A DNA stretch of 64,000 nucleotides from Kiritimatiellales bacterium (GTDB lineage Bacteria > Verrucomicrobiota > Kiritimatiellia > Kiritimatiellales > Tichowtungiaceae). The translations under genes were made by a program, and so were the position numbers. The notes under the pieces were generated by a model that was not told the DNA's origin, did not search any database, and saw only the letters and a list, made by a program, of their open reading frames with translations. Location of the stretch: positions 62,001-126,000 of the forward strand of contig JBBADV010000002.1 in the NCBI GenBank assembly GCA_041656295.1. The letters are read 5' to 3'. Position 1 is the first letter of the stretch. Each line of letters starts with the position of its first letter. Positions 25,204 to 34,190 of the stretch are shown here, piece after piece.

Positions 25204-28200
25204 TCATCGAATAAGACTGTGAGTTTCATCGGCTGGTCGTATCTGTACACGATAAAAATTTTGTCCAGCGCGGTGGACAGAATCCGTCCACGAATTTTGC
25301 GGATACATAATTCCGGCGGCAATCATTTGGAACGGTTCGGTCAGGTTTACGGTGTGTTCGATGGAATAAATGCGCTCCGGCACAGAGCTCCACTGCAAGG
25401 TGATCCCGGCGGCTGATTGAATGGTAAACAGGGAGTTCGCGTCAAACAGATCGGTTCCGGCGATCATTTCGGCAGCGTTTGAAACCCCGTCACCGTCTTC
25501 ATCGCCGCTGGAATGAACAACGATGCAACTGCCGATGGTTTCGTTTTCGGATGCGCGGACCAGCATAACGGTTTGTCTGTTTTCTTCCCAAAGCAGTGCC
25601 GCCGGCGGTGCGACGACGCACCGGATATTTTCAAAGCTCACCTGAATCAGTTCATCTCCGGAATTCAGTTGGAAAATTTTTCCGTACCGCAGACCGGAAA
25701 ATGAATTGGTGATTACACCGCTGGACATCAGATGAATTTTCTCTACCTCGACCGGTGCCGGAATACCGGCGACACTCAGGCGGAAAATTCCGCTGTTCAG
25801 CCAGTTTGTAATTGTAACGGCGGGGCGGAATGAAAATGCGTCAACTGCGGTTAATGAGATTTGCCGCCAGCACTCACCGTTTTCTAACACAAAAATCCGG
25901 CGCGGATAGAATCCGCGAAACCAGCCGCTGATCCGGCTGTCCGTTGCGCCGGAAACTGCTGCCGCCGGTTCAACGGTGCATGTGCCAAGCACACGATCAT
26001 CCACACCGATCAACCGCATCAGCAGCTGTCCGCCTTTTTCAAACCGCCAGACGCGCGCCGGAAGCTCATTCATCGGAACATGTTCAAAACTGATTTGTTT
26101 CCATGCGGTGCCGTCGGTCAGCTCAAAAACAGTTTCATAATGCAGCCCGGAAAATTTTCCGGTGATGAATGTTTCGATGATATCAATCTGCTCAACTTCA
26201 ACATAACCGGAAACACCGGCGACGATCATGCGGCGCTGTCCGAACTGATTAGTGATTGTCACTGCGGGACGATACAGCGGCGCGACGCGTTTTACACCCC
26301 CGACCGTCTGCTGCCAGAACTGTCCGTTGTTCAGTTTAAAAATGGTGTCGCCGCTCCAGCCGTAAAAATTTCCGGCAATCTGAGCGGAACTTGCCACGGT
26401 AATTTTCAGAGTCAGTTCGCGCGTGCCGGCAAAGCCTTCCGCGAAAATTTTCGCGGTATGCACGCCGTAGAGCGGCAGATCCCACGCCAGAATTCCGGTG
26501 ACTGAATTTGTGCCGGTCGCGCCGGAAAATGTTGCGCCGACCGGCAATTCGCCGATGCTCAGTGTAATTACATCGGTGCAAACCGGATTTGTGGCGGTAA
26601 TCGTTAAGCGTAATTTATCTCCGGCGAAAACAAACGCCTCTGTTTCGTTGATAAATTCCGGGCGCGGGCCGTGCACACCGGGATTCATCTCATGAACGCC
26701 GGCATCGGTAATTATCCATTCCTCTTCATCCCAGCCGGTCGACGGATGCAGTACATGACGTTTACGTTCAGCGCGTCCGTCGGTATAATCCCAGTTTGTA
26801 CCGCTGCCGTTTACATCGCGCTCGCCGAACATATCTATCAGAATTCCGGTGCGATGATCACCGGAGCGGAAGAGGAAATAGGCATCGATGCCGTTGCCAT
26901 CGACACCGGTACTTTCCTGATCGGGCACGATGCCGTACGCGCCGTAAAAATCGTCGGCGCTTTTGGCAATCACATAGGTTGAAACGGCATCGACAAGTCC
27001 GGTGAGTGCAATCGCACTCCAGCTGGTGCCGCCGTTATTCTGCCGGCATAAAAACCACCGTTCTGCCGCCAGATCAATTTCGGTCGCACCGGCGTTATAC
27101 AATTCAACAAACCGTTTTGTGTCGCCGCCAGTACCGGCGGGATCGGCGACTTCAGAGATGAAAAACTGCGGACGCGGTGTCACTGCAATCCGCACCGCGT
27201 TCGTTGTTGCGCCGTCCTTGTCTTCCGCAATAAACAGTACGGTATAACTGCCGGCAGGCGCCGCCGGATTCCACCGGAAAATTCCGTTGGTAAAAATTGC
27301 GCCGTACGGCAGCGATTCCGCGCGCAGCGAAAAGCTATCGCCGTCAACTGCATCGCGTGCCGTGACAGGGAATGAAACTTCCGTGCCTTCAAAAACATTC
27401 TGATCATCGATAACATCAATGACCGGCGGCTGATTATATGCGTCGCCGGTAATCATAATTGTATCAATTCGTCCGGCGCCGGCGCTCGCAACAGCTGCGC
27501 CGTTTACAGCGGTGTTGTTCACCATCAGCCAGCGCAGAAAAACATTCGACTGATTATTGCATTCCGGCGGCAGCGGAACGCGCGTGAGCAGTGCATAACT
27601 GTTTGCCGCCGGAATTATAACTTCACCGCCGGCGACATCGGTATATTCATCGCCGCCGGTTTGATACTGCAATTTAAAATTCGCCGGTCCGGTGGCTGTC
27701 GCGGTTTGCACAGATGAAAGTTTAATATTCCGGTGCTTAACCGTGTTGATTTGAATTTCCCAGTACGCCGTGTGTGCGCCGCCGTTCCAGCCGTTCGCCG
27801 TCAGCATTCCACTGGTGAATGAATAGGCGGCCGGTTCCGGCACGCGTGTAATTTCTGCATTCAGATTCGCCGTAACTCCGGCATCGGCAACCCGGTCGCT
27901 ATCTGCAAAGTTCCATTCGGCGAGCACCGAATTTCCGCCGGAAAAAATTCCGGTGCCGGTAACGCGCTGAAAGTGCTCCGTAAATTTTTGTGCGATTCCG
28001 GTGTGCCGTAAAATTAATACCGTTTCGTCATTTTGGTTTAAACCGGCGAGTCCTTCGGCTGTCCAGTTTGCCGAGCCGTGAATCACCGCCGCGTTTGTTC
28101 TGCCGGGATCAATCACCATATATTTCGCGTGAATCAAATCCTGCTGACCGGAATCCGCTGCGGAATAATCGGCGCGTGCGGCGGCGGTGAAAAACTGAAC

Positions 28201-29214
28201 ATGATGGGTGAGTGATGAATAGACTGCGTGCGAAACTTTGCCCGCATCTGTATCGCTGCGCGGCATCACGCCGGAAATTTTTACACCGCGCGCCGCCGCC
28301 GCAATCAGCGCATCGCGCACTGCGGTGCGGTTCAATTTATTGAGTGCAAAAATAATTTCGTGTTCCGCACCGTTAATCAGCTCGATGATATCTGCTTCGG
28401 CAGTGCTGCCGGAATCAGGGTAGGGCGCAAAACGAACCATATTTGCACCGGAATTTCCAAAATAAAAAACTGCACCGTCGTGTGCATGCGATTTGTCGGC
28501 ATGATCGTGAAACCGGCCGGCGAACAGTTCATCGGTTTCGGCTTTATAAATGGAATAAAAATCATCGCTGCGGATTTCCACGGCGATGTTCCATTGATTC
28601 GCGCTGGCGGCGAGCGTGAAGTTCCATGATGCGACCATAACCACTTTATTGTTGATTCCGTAATCAAAGAGTCCGAGTTTGGTATGCATAATTCCGCCGG
28701 CGTGATCGTCGAGCGTCAATCGCAGCGGATTGATCGTGCGCGCCGTTAAATCACGCAATGAAAATCTGCCGCCGTATTGAATATCCGTTTCTGCTTCGTT
28801 GTCGACGATAAAACGGATTTGCGCGCCGCGATCAAGTGCGGCGTCGATGGCGTTAATGATTGTTCCGGCGCCTTCGTTCGCCGAGAATGTAAAGGTTGTC
28901 AGTGTTGCTTCATGCCCGGTGTTGAGCTGATTGATCCGCTCAATGAATGCGTCGCGAATAATAAACTGTTCGGGATAGGTGACGCCGGACTGCGACTGAT
29001 GCGGCAGATTATAATAAACGTTCCATTCCGCCGGAACGGATTTTACCAAGAGGAAACAAAGGAAACAGAATTTTTTTACCGCAGATAATACAGATTTAAA
29101 CGGATGCAAAATCAGATTAGACTGAAGAATCGGCCACCAAAAACACAACAATCCATGAAAATAATAACTTGTGTTTTTTTGTGCTTTTTGTGGCAACTGA
29201 AAATTGATGTCCAT
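25204..29214 (-). CDS. Giant secreted protein: phospholipase-D-like domain, Ig-like, lamin-tail, four WQQ-type repeats, C-terminal module
   Basis: 1336 residues. About 60-430 form a PLD-like region with both HKD motifs intact (HTKLGLFD near 175 and HAKYMVID near 362, each followed by an SxNWT strand), resembling Nuc-type nucleases or phospholipases. Then come an Ig/cadherin-like domain (VIDDQNVFEGTEVSFPVTAR near 600), a lamin-tail domain (FFISEVADPAGTGG near 690) and another Ig-like piece. From about 940 to 1250 there are four repeats of the form I-x-G-x-F-x-G...IFxLNNGxxWQQ. A DGDGVSNAAE segment and a C-terminal module similar to that of the 38.3-kb giant follow. A hydrophobic FCFLCFLLVKSVPA stretch could be the signal peptide, but the start region is made of dispersed repeats and the true start is unclear. 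The gene follows a secretin gene by 40 bp. Confidence 0.75.
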   Translation of the reverse strand: MDINFQLPQKAQKNTSYYFHGLLCFWWPILQSNLILHPFKSVLSAVKKFCFLCFLLVKSVPAEWNVYYNLPHQSQSGVTYPEQFIIRDAFIERINQLNTGHEATLTTFTFSANEGAGTIINAIDAALDRGAQIRFIVDNEAETDIQYGGRFSLRDLTARTINPLRLTLDDHAGGIMHTKLGLFDYGINNKVVMVASWNFTLAASANQWNIAVEIRSDDFYSIYKAETDELFAGRFHDHADKSHAHDGAVFYFGNSGANMVRFAPYPDSGSTAEADIIELINGAEHEIIFALNKLNRTAVRDALIAAAARGVKISGVMPRSDTDAGKVSHAVYSSLTHHVQFFTAAARADYSAADSGQQDLIHAKYMVIDPGRTNAAVIHGSANWTAEGLAGLNQNDETVLILRHTGIAQKFTEHFQRVTGTGIFSGGNSVLAEWNFADSDRVADAGVTANLNAEITRVPEPAAYSFTSGMLTANGWNGGAHTAYWEIQINTVKHRNIKLSSVQTATATGPANFKLQYQTGGDEYTDVAGGEVIIPAANSYALLTRVPLPPECNNQSNVFLRWLMVNNTAVNGAAVASAGAGRIDTIMITGDAYNQPPVIDVIDDQNVFEGTEVSFPVTARDAVDGDSFSLRAESLPYGAIFTNGIFRWNPAAPAGSYTVLFIAEDKDGATTNAVRIAVTPRPQFFISEVADPAGTGGDTKRFVELYNAGATEIDLAAERWFLCRQNNGGTSWSAIALTGLVDAVSTYVIAKSADDFYGAYGIVPDQESTGVDGNGIDAYFLFRSGDHRTGILIDMFGERDVNGSGTNWDYTDGRAERKRHVLHPSTGWDEEEWIITDAGVHEMNPGVHGPRPEFINETEAFVFAGDKLRLTITATNPVCTDVITLSIGELPVGATFSGATGTNSVTGILAWDLPLYGVHTAKIFAEGFAGTRELTLKITVASSAQIAGNFYGWSGDTIFKLNNGQFWQQTVGGVKRVAPLYRPAVTITNQFGQRRMIVAGVSGYVEVEQIDIIETFITGKFSGLHYETVFELTDGTAWKQISFEHVPMNELPARVWRFEKGGQLLMRLIGVDDRVLGTCTVEPAAAVSGATDSRISGWFRGFYPRRIFVLENGECWRQISLTAVDAFSFRPAVTITNWLNSGIFRLSVAGIPAPVEVEKIHLMSSGVITNSFSGLRYGKIFQLNSGDELIQVSFENIRCVVAPPAALLWEENRQTVMLVRASENETIGSCIVVHSSGDEDGDGVSNAAEMIAGTDLFDANSLFTIQSAAGITLQWSSVPERIYSIEHTVNLTEPFQMIAAGIMYPQNSWTDSVHRAGQNFYRVQIRPADETHSLIR
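29041..29200. repeat. Cluster of three dispersed-repeat remnants at the start of the PLD-protein gene
   Basis: Reading along the plus strand: an ACCAAGAGGAAACAAAGGAA-type stretch; a CCGCAGATAATACAGATTTA stretch followed by AACGGAT, related to the repeats at 10858 and 12599; and an imperfect inverted repeat GCCACCAAAAACACAA ... TTGTGCTTTTTGTGGC spanning about 29140-29196. These sequences encode the first 50-60 codons of the gene, including its only signal-like segment. Confidence 0.5.
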
Positions 29215-29254
29215 TCGCGATTTCTTAATCCGTTTTTATTCATGTTATTTGCGG

Positions 29255-31375
29255 TTACAGATTCCGCCGGTTTCCGGCGGCATCAACCTGATTGGCGGTG
29301 ACAAAAATCAGCAGATTACGTTTGATGCTGCGTTCGCCTTCGGAGCGGAATAGACGCCCGATCAATGGGATTTTCCCGAGCACCGGCACACTGTCTTTAA
29401 ACGTTTCGAGATGTTCTTTAATCAGCCCGCCCATTGCGATGGTTGTGCCGTCCTGGATGGTTACGGCAGTGTTGACTTTGCGCGTTTTGAACACAGGGCG
29501 GCGCGCGAAAAGGCGGTCGGCCTGCCGCTGCGATGTCCCCAGTACTTCTTTGAGCTCCTGTCCGTTTAACATGCTTTCTATGGAAAATGCGTTGTTGTTT
29601 CCGCCAGTGAAAAACGGCCAGAGTGTAGCGACATGTTCCTGATTAAATCCGGCGAGCTCGCGGATTTCCGGCGCCAGTTTCATATTGATCGTGCCGTTTT
29701 CGGAATCGAGCTCCGGTGTGACTTCAAGTATAACGCCGGTACGCTGCTCTTCATAGTCTAGAGGAATTAAACTGGTCTGTGCGTATCGCTCAATGCCGAC
29801 ATCGAATGCGGTCGGATACCAGTGCACTTCGCCGACGTGAATGGAAGCGGTTTCTCCGCTTTTCGTTAAAATTTTCGGCGCGGAAAGCAGATCGGAGCCG
29901 GAGGTGCGCTCGAGCGCGCGGATAATTAAATTCGCCGGCGTACCTTGTACTTTTTGAATCAGCAGTTCGCCCGCCGGACCGGTAAGCCCGGTGCGGATGG
30001 TGTCGCCGGAAATTCCAACGGGAATACTGAATGCGGTTTCACCGGTGCGCAGTGTATCGGAAAAAAGTTTCTGCCCGCCGGGCATGCTCCAGCGATCCTG
30101 ATTAATCCAGTCGCCGGCGGCGCCGACTGTCCATTCAAAACCCAGTTCGTCGAGCGCGCCCTGAGCGACTTCAATAAATTTCGTTTCAATTTCAACCTGC
30201 CGCGCACTTTCTTCGAGCGCACGGCGGGTGTAACGGCGCAGCAGGGTGTCGATCTTTTCAATATGCTTCGGCGAATTGCGCACGAGCAGCATGCCGAATT
30301 CCGGACTGTACTGTGCGCTCGTTCCCGGCGGAAACGGCACGGTGCCGAAAAATTGGCGCACGTCGATCATACCGTTTGAACTCTCCGGCGCGCCGGAAGC
30401 CAGCATGTGCCGTACAACGGATTGAATGATGTCGAATTCCGCAGCGACCATCTGCGCCGGCGATTCATAATTGACCGGCGTTATGCTGACCATGCTGGTT
30501 CCAATCTCATATTTCATGCCGGCAATTTGTGTGACGATCTCCAGCGTTTCCAGTGCGGACAGTGCAGTGCCGGAAAATGTAATCAGCGGCAATACGGTAT
30601 CGGAAATTCCAAAGACGACGAAGTTGACCCCTTTGTGTTCCGGATCAAGTTTCCGGCAGAGCGCCGACAGTTCGAGTACGACCTGCTGAATATCGGCATC
30701 ATGAAATGCAATCGCCGGAATAAAAATTGTTTCCAGTTTTGTGCGCAGCGCAGCGATTTTCTGTTCTTCCGCCGACAGTTCATGCTCTTCCAGTAGATCC
30801 GCCGGAACCTTTCCGGCGGGCGCCGGCGAGCTCCACGCGGACTGAACGTCGGCAAGCATGCGCTTGCGCGTAGCATCATATAATTTTTCTGCGCCGGAAT
30901 CTTTCTTTTCGGCAACACGCTTAAGCCAGTAGGCTGCATCATTTTGGTAGGCCGGAATTCCGGCAACCGATTCAAATAAATTTTGCGCGCGGTCGAAATC
31001 GTCGGAACAGTACGCCGCTTTGGCTTCATCAAATTGCACTGCCGGTGCCGGCATTTCTTCCAGCGGCTGATATTCCGGCACATCGATGATGATGATTTCT
31101 TCCGGCGGAGTATCAGTCACTTCCGGTGGATGTTCCGGCGCAACAAACACCGGCGGCGGTGTGACTGATAAAACCGGCGGTCGAATTTCCAGTGCAGTTT
31201 CCGGTTCTGATTCTTCTGCCGGCGGATTTTCTGGCGGCGGTGTGATGACTGGCACAACGGACGCCGTACCGGGATCAAATTCAAAATCGTCCAGACCGGC
31301 GAAAATATCATCGGCGCGACTGGCGGCAGAAGATATCATCAGCATCGCAGTAACGGTGCAGCAGGAAAAATTCAT
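29255..31375 (-). CDS. Secretin (type II/III/IV-pilus outer-membrane channel family), paralogue 1
   Basis: 706 residues: signal peptide (CCTVTAMLMISSAASRA), a Pro/Glu-rich region to about 110, a TPR-like helical stretch (FDEAKAAYCSDDFDRAQNLF), an N-domain region with the strand RQVEIETKFIEVAQGALDEL, then the secretin core: LLSAPKILTKSGETASIHVG, VILEVTPELDSENGTI, TVAVTIQ-like DGTTIAMGGLIKE, and the C-terminal signature VPVLGKIPLIGRLFRSEG with RNLLIFVTA. Such proteins form multimeric outer-membrane gates. The core resembles the verrucomicrobial Amuc_1098 group as I recall it. No pilus or type II genes are near; instead the 1336-residue secreted protein follows in the same direction. AAAGGAG precedes the ATG. 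Confidence 0.88.
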   Translation of the reverse strand: MNFSCCTVTAMLMISSAASRADDIFAGLDDFEFDPGTASVVPVITPPPENPPAEESEPETALEIRPPVLSVTPPPVFVAPEHPPEVTDTPPEEIIIIDVPEYQPLEEMPAPAVQFDEAKAAYCSDDFDRAQNLFESVAGIPAYQNDAAYWLKRVAEKKDSGAEKLYDATRKRMLADVQSAWSSPAPAGKVPADLLEEHELSAEEQKIAALRTKLETIFIPAIAFHDADIQQVVLELSALCRKLDPEHKGVNFVVFGISDTVLPLITFSGTALSALETLEIVTQIAGMKYEIGTSMVSITPVNYESPAQMVAAEFDIIQSVVRHMLASGAPESSNGMIDVRQFFGTVPFPPGTSAQYSPEFGMLLVRNSPKHIEKIDTLLRRYTRRALEESARQVEIETKFIEVAQGALDELGFEWTVGAAGDWINQDRWSMPGGQKLFSDTLRTGETAFSIPVGISGDTIRTGLTGPAGELLIQKVQGTPANLIIRALERTSGSDLLSAPKILTKSGETASIHVGEVHWYPTAFDVGIERYAQTSLIPLDYEEQRTGVILEVTPELDSENGTINMKLAPEIRELAGFNQEHVATLWPFFTGGNNNAFSIESMLNGQELKEVLGTSQRQADRLFARRPVFKTRKVNTAVTIQDGTTIAMGGLIKEHLETFKDSVPVLGKIPLIGRLFRSEGERSIKRNLLIFVTANQVDAAGNRRNL

Positions 31376-31501
31376 AACACTCCTTTTCCGTAAAATTCAC
31401 GAAGCGGAGTGAAGAATAAAAACTTTTAAAGATAAAGCAAGAAAATAGGTTGGAAAAACAAGTATCGATTTTTAGAATAAAGATTGAAATCAATAAAAAA
31501 C

Positions 31502-31578
<77 letters not shown>

Positions 31579-32096
31579 GAAAGAGGTGGTACGCTATATG
31601 AGTGCAGGGCTGCTTGTCAATACGTAGAAATAAAGTAAAAGAAATAAGTATTGATGCCATAGAAACACATAAAAAAAACTGTCACGCCCGACGACTTGTG
31701 CAGCGATTTCACGATCAATTTCGACAAAGGATTCAAACATGAGAACAGCGTTGCGGAATCGGCTGGCGGGAATCTCTGGCCGGTTCATTCTGTTGCTAAA
31801 CGGTCATCCGGAAATCTGGAAACTGTTCGCAGGTTTTAACATTCAAAAATCGCACTGATGAAATATTTCATCAGAAAAAGTGCGGCCGGCAGAAAAAAAG
31901 ACCGTGCTGAAGTTCTCATACAAAATGTTTGAAGCGGTGTTGCAGCGCCGGTGGAGGATCCCTGCAAGTTGTATCAAACCGCTGTCACATCCGGTTTTTT
32001 TTGCGTGTCTTTGTACAAAGTCGCCGCACCTGCAGGAATCAAAATAAATCGTTGATTTTCAGTTTATTCCAGCTGGTTTCATAATATTAAACTCTA
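31579..32096. other. Gap of about 520 bp between tRNA-Val and the IS5-type element
   Basis: No gene is supported. Short frames on both strands (for example minus 31788-31594) match nothing I recognise. GATGAAATATTTCATC near 31857-31872 is a perfect palindrome. The right-hand 100 bp could be the far side of the IS481-type gene split by the IS5-type insertion, but no transposase motif could be read in it. Confidence 0.35.
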
Positions 32097-32918
32097 GAAC
32101 GTGTTAACACAAACGCAAGAATTCCACGATGAACGCGAAGACAATGAATCCTAAAAACATAATGTCCAGTTTGTCATACCAGGTAAATTCCCGGCGATAG
32201 GATTTCACCCGCTGGATGAGTCGCTCAACCTCATTTCGTCTTTGATAGATTATTGTATCGTAATCCCATGGGTTTTTCCGGTTCGGGTTAGGCGGAACAA
32301 CAGGTATAAACCCGAGCGCCTGAGCCGGTTCTCGGGTTTCATCCTCTTCATACGCGCGATCCATAAGCAGATGGCATGGTTCCGGGATTCTGCCCATGCG
32401 CATCAGCAGTTCTCTGCCCCGCGGCGCGTCACCCTCGTTGCCGGTAGACAAGCAGAAAATTACTGCCTGACGAGCAGTTGCGGCAACCAGATGTATCTTT
32501 GTAGTTCGTCCGCCCCGTGACCGCCCGATGGCTTGCGGGCCGTTTTTTTCAACGCCCCGCAGGCATCCGGGTGAACCCGGACGCTGGTGCTGTCCAGTGA
32601 CATGGCGTCGATCCGGACATAAAGCATGGCCTCTTCCTGCAGTCGAACAAAAATCCGGTTCAGTACGCCGGCTTTTGCCCAGCGGCTCATGCGGGTGTAA
32701 ATGGTATGCCAGTTACCGAATTCCGCCGGCAGCGCCCGCCATTTACAGCCGTTTTCGAGCGCATAGAGAATGGCATTCATCACGGTTAGATGATCCAAAG
32801 AGACATTGCCGCGCTGCGTCGGAAATGCATCGGCAATCCGGTCGTATTGTTCCTGCGTAAGTTTCATGCGGCATTTTTACAACCATCCGTAAATAAATGC
32901 AACAGTGTTAACACGCCC
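32097..32918 (-). mobile_element. IS5-family insertion sequence, 822 bp, with TA target duplication
   Basis: Imperfect terminal inverted repeats share CGTGTTAACAC: the left end begins GAACGTGTTAACAC at 32097 and the right end finishes GTGTTAACACGCCC at 32918. TA flanks both ends (32095-32096 and 32919-32920). It encloses two overlapping transposase frames. The element is inserted in an IS481-type transposase remnant, whose coding sequence stops exactly at its right boundary. Confidence 0.8.
32104..32867 (-). CDS. IS5-family DDE transposase, two frames joined by probable -1 frameshift
   Basis: The first frame (32867-32460) carries the N-terminal DUF4096-like region (LTQEQYDRIADAFPTQRG, AILYALENGCKWRALPAEFG) and the first catalytic Asp (IDAMSLDSTSVRVHPDA). 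The second (to 32104) carries LSTGNEGDAPRGRELLMRMG, the second Asp in LLMDRAYEEDE and the Glu region YQRRNEVERLIQRVKSYRRE. Where the first frame leaves the family sequence there is a run of seven A on the coding strand (32543-32549); a -1 shift there restores GPQAIGRSRGGRTTKIHLVA and joins both parts. Programmed -1 shifting on A-runs is known for this IS group, so the element is probably functional rather than broken. Confidence 0.85.
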
Positions 32919-32920
32919 TA

Positions 32921-33202
32921 ATACATTTTAACTCGCTTTGAATACGCCTTGCCCCGATGTTACGTTTTTCGCGCAATTCCAAAACAAGCTGCCTCGTAGT
33001 CAGATCCTATTTTGGCTGCCGGGGAGTTGTGTGGTCGTCTGCTTTGGTTTTTTAATCCTGCAAGGCCTTGCGCCTGATACCGGTTCCACCATTTACGTAA
33101 CGTCGATCGCGAGATGCCGCAACACCGACAAACAATCCCGGCATCCTCAAATTCTTCGTAAAGTCTTACCCATTGAAAGCGCTGCCGGATTTCTTTTTCC
33201 AT
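32921..33202 (-). pseudogene. IS481-type transposase, N-terminal remnant interrupted by the IS5-type element
   Basis: From ATG 33202 the translation gives the typical HTH start of IS481 transposases (FQWVRLYEEFEDAGIVCRCC, GISRSTLRKWWNRYQAQGLA, GLKNQSRRPHNSPAAK). It then runs to a stop at 32960; a one-base shift restores RKRNIGARRIQSELKCI up to the IS5-type boundary. It is frameshifted and truncated, hence dead. The catalytic part is not recognisable on the other side of the insertion. Confidence 0.78.
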
Positions 33203-33300
33203 TGAGGTACACTACAAATGAATTGAAATGATGTCTATGAATCACACATATTATGTAAAATCTGATGTATCCTGTAGATCCCGTTAAAAAACATTCTGGT

Positions 33301-33358
33301 TTTGTGATTTCTGACTTTAGACCTTTGACCTTCAGACCTTCGACCTGCTAGTTTCTTA
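33301..33358. repeat. Degenerate micro-repeat upstream of hisA
   Basis: Repeats of the type GACCTTTGACC, TTCAGACC, TTCGACC occupy the stretch directly before the hisA ATG, leaving no recognisable ribosome site. It belongs to the class of start-proximal tandem words seen at several genes here. Confidence 0.5.
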
Positions 33359-33360
33359 CA

Positions 33361-34089
33361 ATGATTACAATTATTCCGGCAATTGATTTAAAGGGCGGGC
33401 GCTGTGTACGGTTGCGGCAGGGCGCAGCGGCGGACGAAACGGTGTATTCGTTTGATCCGGTGGAAACAGCGCGGATGTGGGTGAAAGAGGGCGGCGAATT
33501 TCTGCATGTGGTCGATCTGGACGGCGCGTTTCTGGGCAGGCCGGTGCACACGGAAATCCTGCGCGAAATTTGCACGGCGATTGATATACCGGTTGAAATC
33601 GGTGGCGGAATCCGTACCGATGCGGATATTGAAACGCTGTTGAATACCGGCGTTGCGCGCGTGATTCTCGGCACACGCGCATGTGAGCATCCGGAAGAGC
33701 TGGCGCGGCTGGTTAAAAAATTCGGCGGCGAAAAAATTGCGGCAGGTATCGACGCCCGCAACGGAAAAGTTCAGACGAAGGGCTGGGTTGAAACGACGGA
33801 TATAACCGCGGCGGACCTGGCCAAACAAGTAGACGCTGCCGGCGTCGGCACACTTATTTATACGGACACTGCCCGTGACGGCATGATGGACGGTGTAAAT
33901 GCATTTGAAACGGGGAAAATCTGTTCGGCGGTTTCCTGCAGCGTGGTGGCGTCGGGCGGTGTTTCGAGTGTAGAGGATATTAAACGGCTGGCAGCATTGA
34001 ACAGTCCGAATCTTACCGGCGCTATCGTTGGCAAAGCGCTCTATGAAAAAACGGTGACCGTTAAGCAGCTTAAAAAAGTGCAAAACTGA
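33361..34089 (+). CDS. hisA: 1-(5-phosphoribosyl)-5-[(5-phosphoribosylamino)methylideneamino]imidazole-4-carboxamide isomerase
   Basis: 242 residues, the normal length for a single TIM-barrel isomerase of histidine synthesis. It begins ITIIPAIDLKGGRCVRLRQG, where the Asp is the first catalytic residue, and continues with VVDLDGAFLGRPVHTE, EIGGGIRTDADIETLL, RVILGTRACEHPEEL, the second catalytic Asp in IYTDTARDGMMDGVN, and VVASGGVSSVEDIKRL. It converts ProFAR to PRFAR by an Amadori rearrangement. No other his gene is in the window, so the pathway is dispersed or this gene stands alone; waaA follows about 100 bp later. The start is fixed by the family N-terminus even though only repeat sequence precedes it. 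Confidence 0.95.
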   Translation: MITIIPAIDLKGGRCVRLRQGAAADETVYSFDPVETARMWVKEGGEFLHVVDLDGAFLGRPVHTEILREICTAIDIPVEIGGGIRTDADIETLLNTGVARVILGTRACEHPEELARLVKKFGGEKIAAGIDARNGKVQTKGWVETTDITAADLAKQVDAAGVGTLIYTDTARDGMMDGVNAFETGKICSAVSCSVVASGGVSSVEDIKRLAALNSPNLTGAIVGKALYEKTVTVKQLKKVQN

Positions 34090-34190
34090 TTCCGTCATGA
34101 ACCGCAATACCTGTTTGCCGGGTATTTTTTAACGGATAAGCAGTAACAAACACTTGAATATTTCACAGTGAACCGGAATTCTGTGCGGCA

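Noticed and set aside
31594..31788. Small minus-strand frame left of the IS5-type element
   Set aside because: Not recognisable as any transposase piece or gene; the region is described as a gap.
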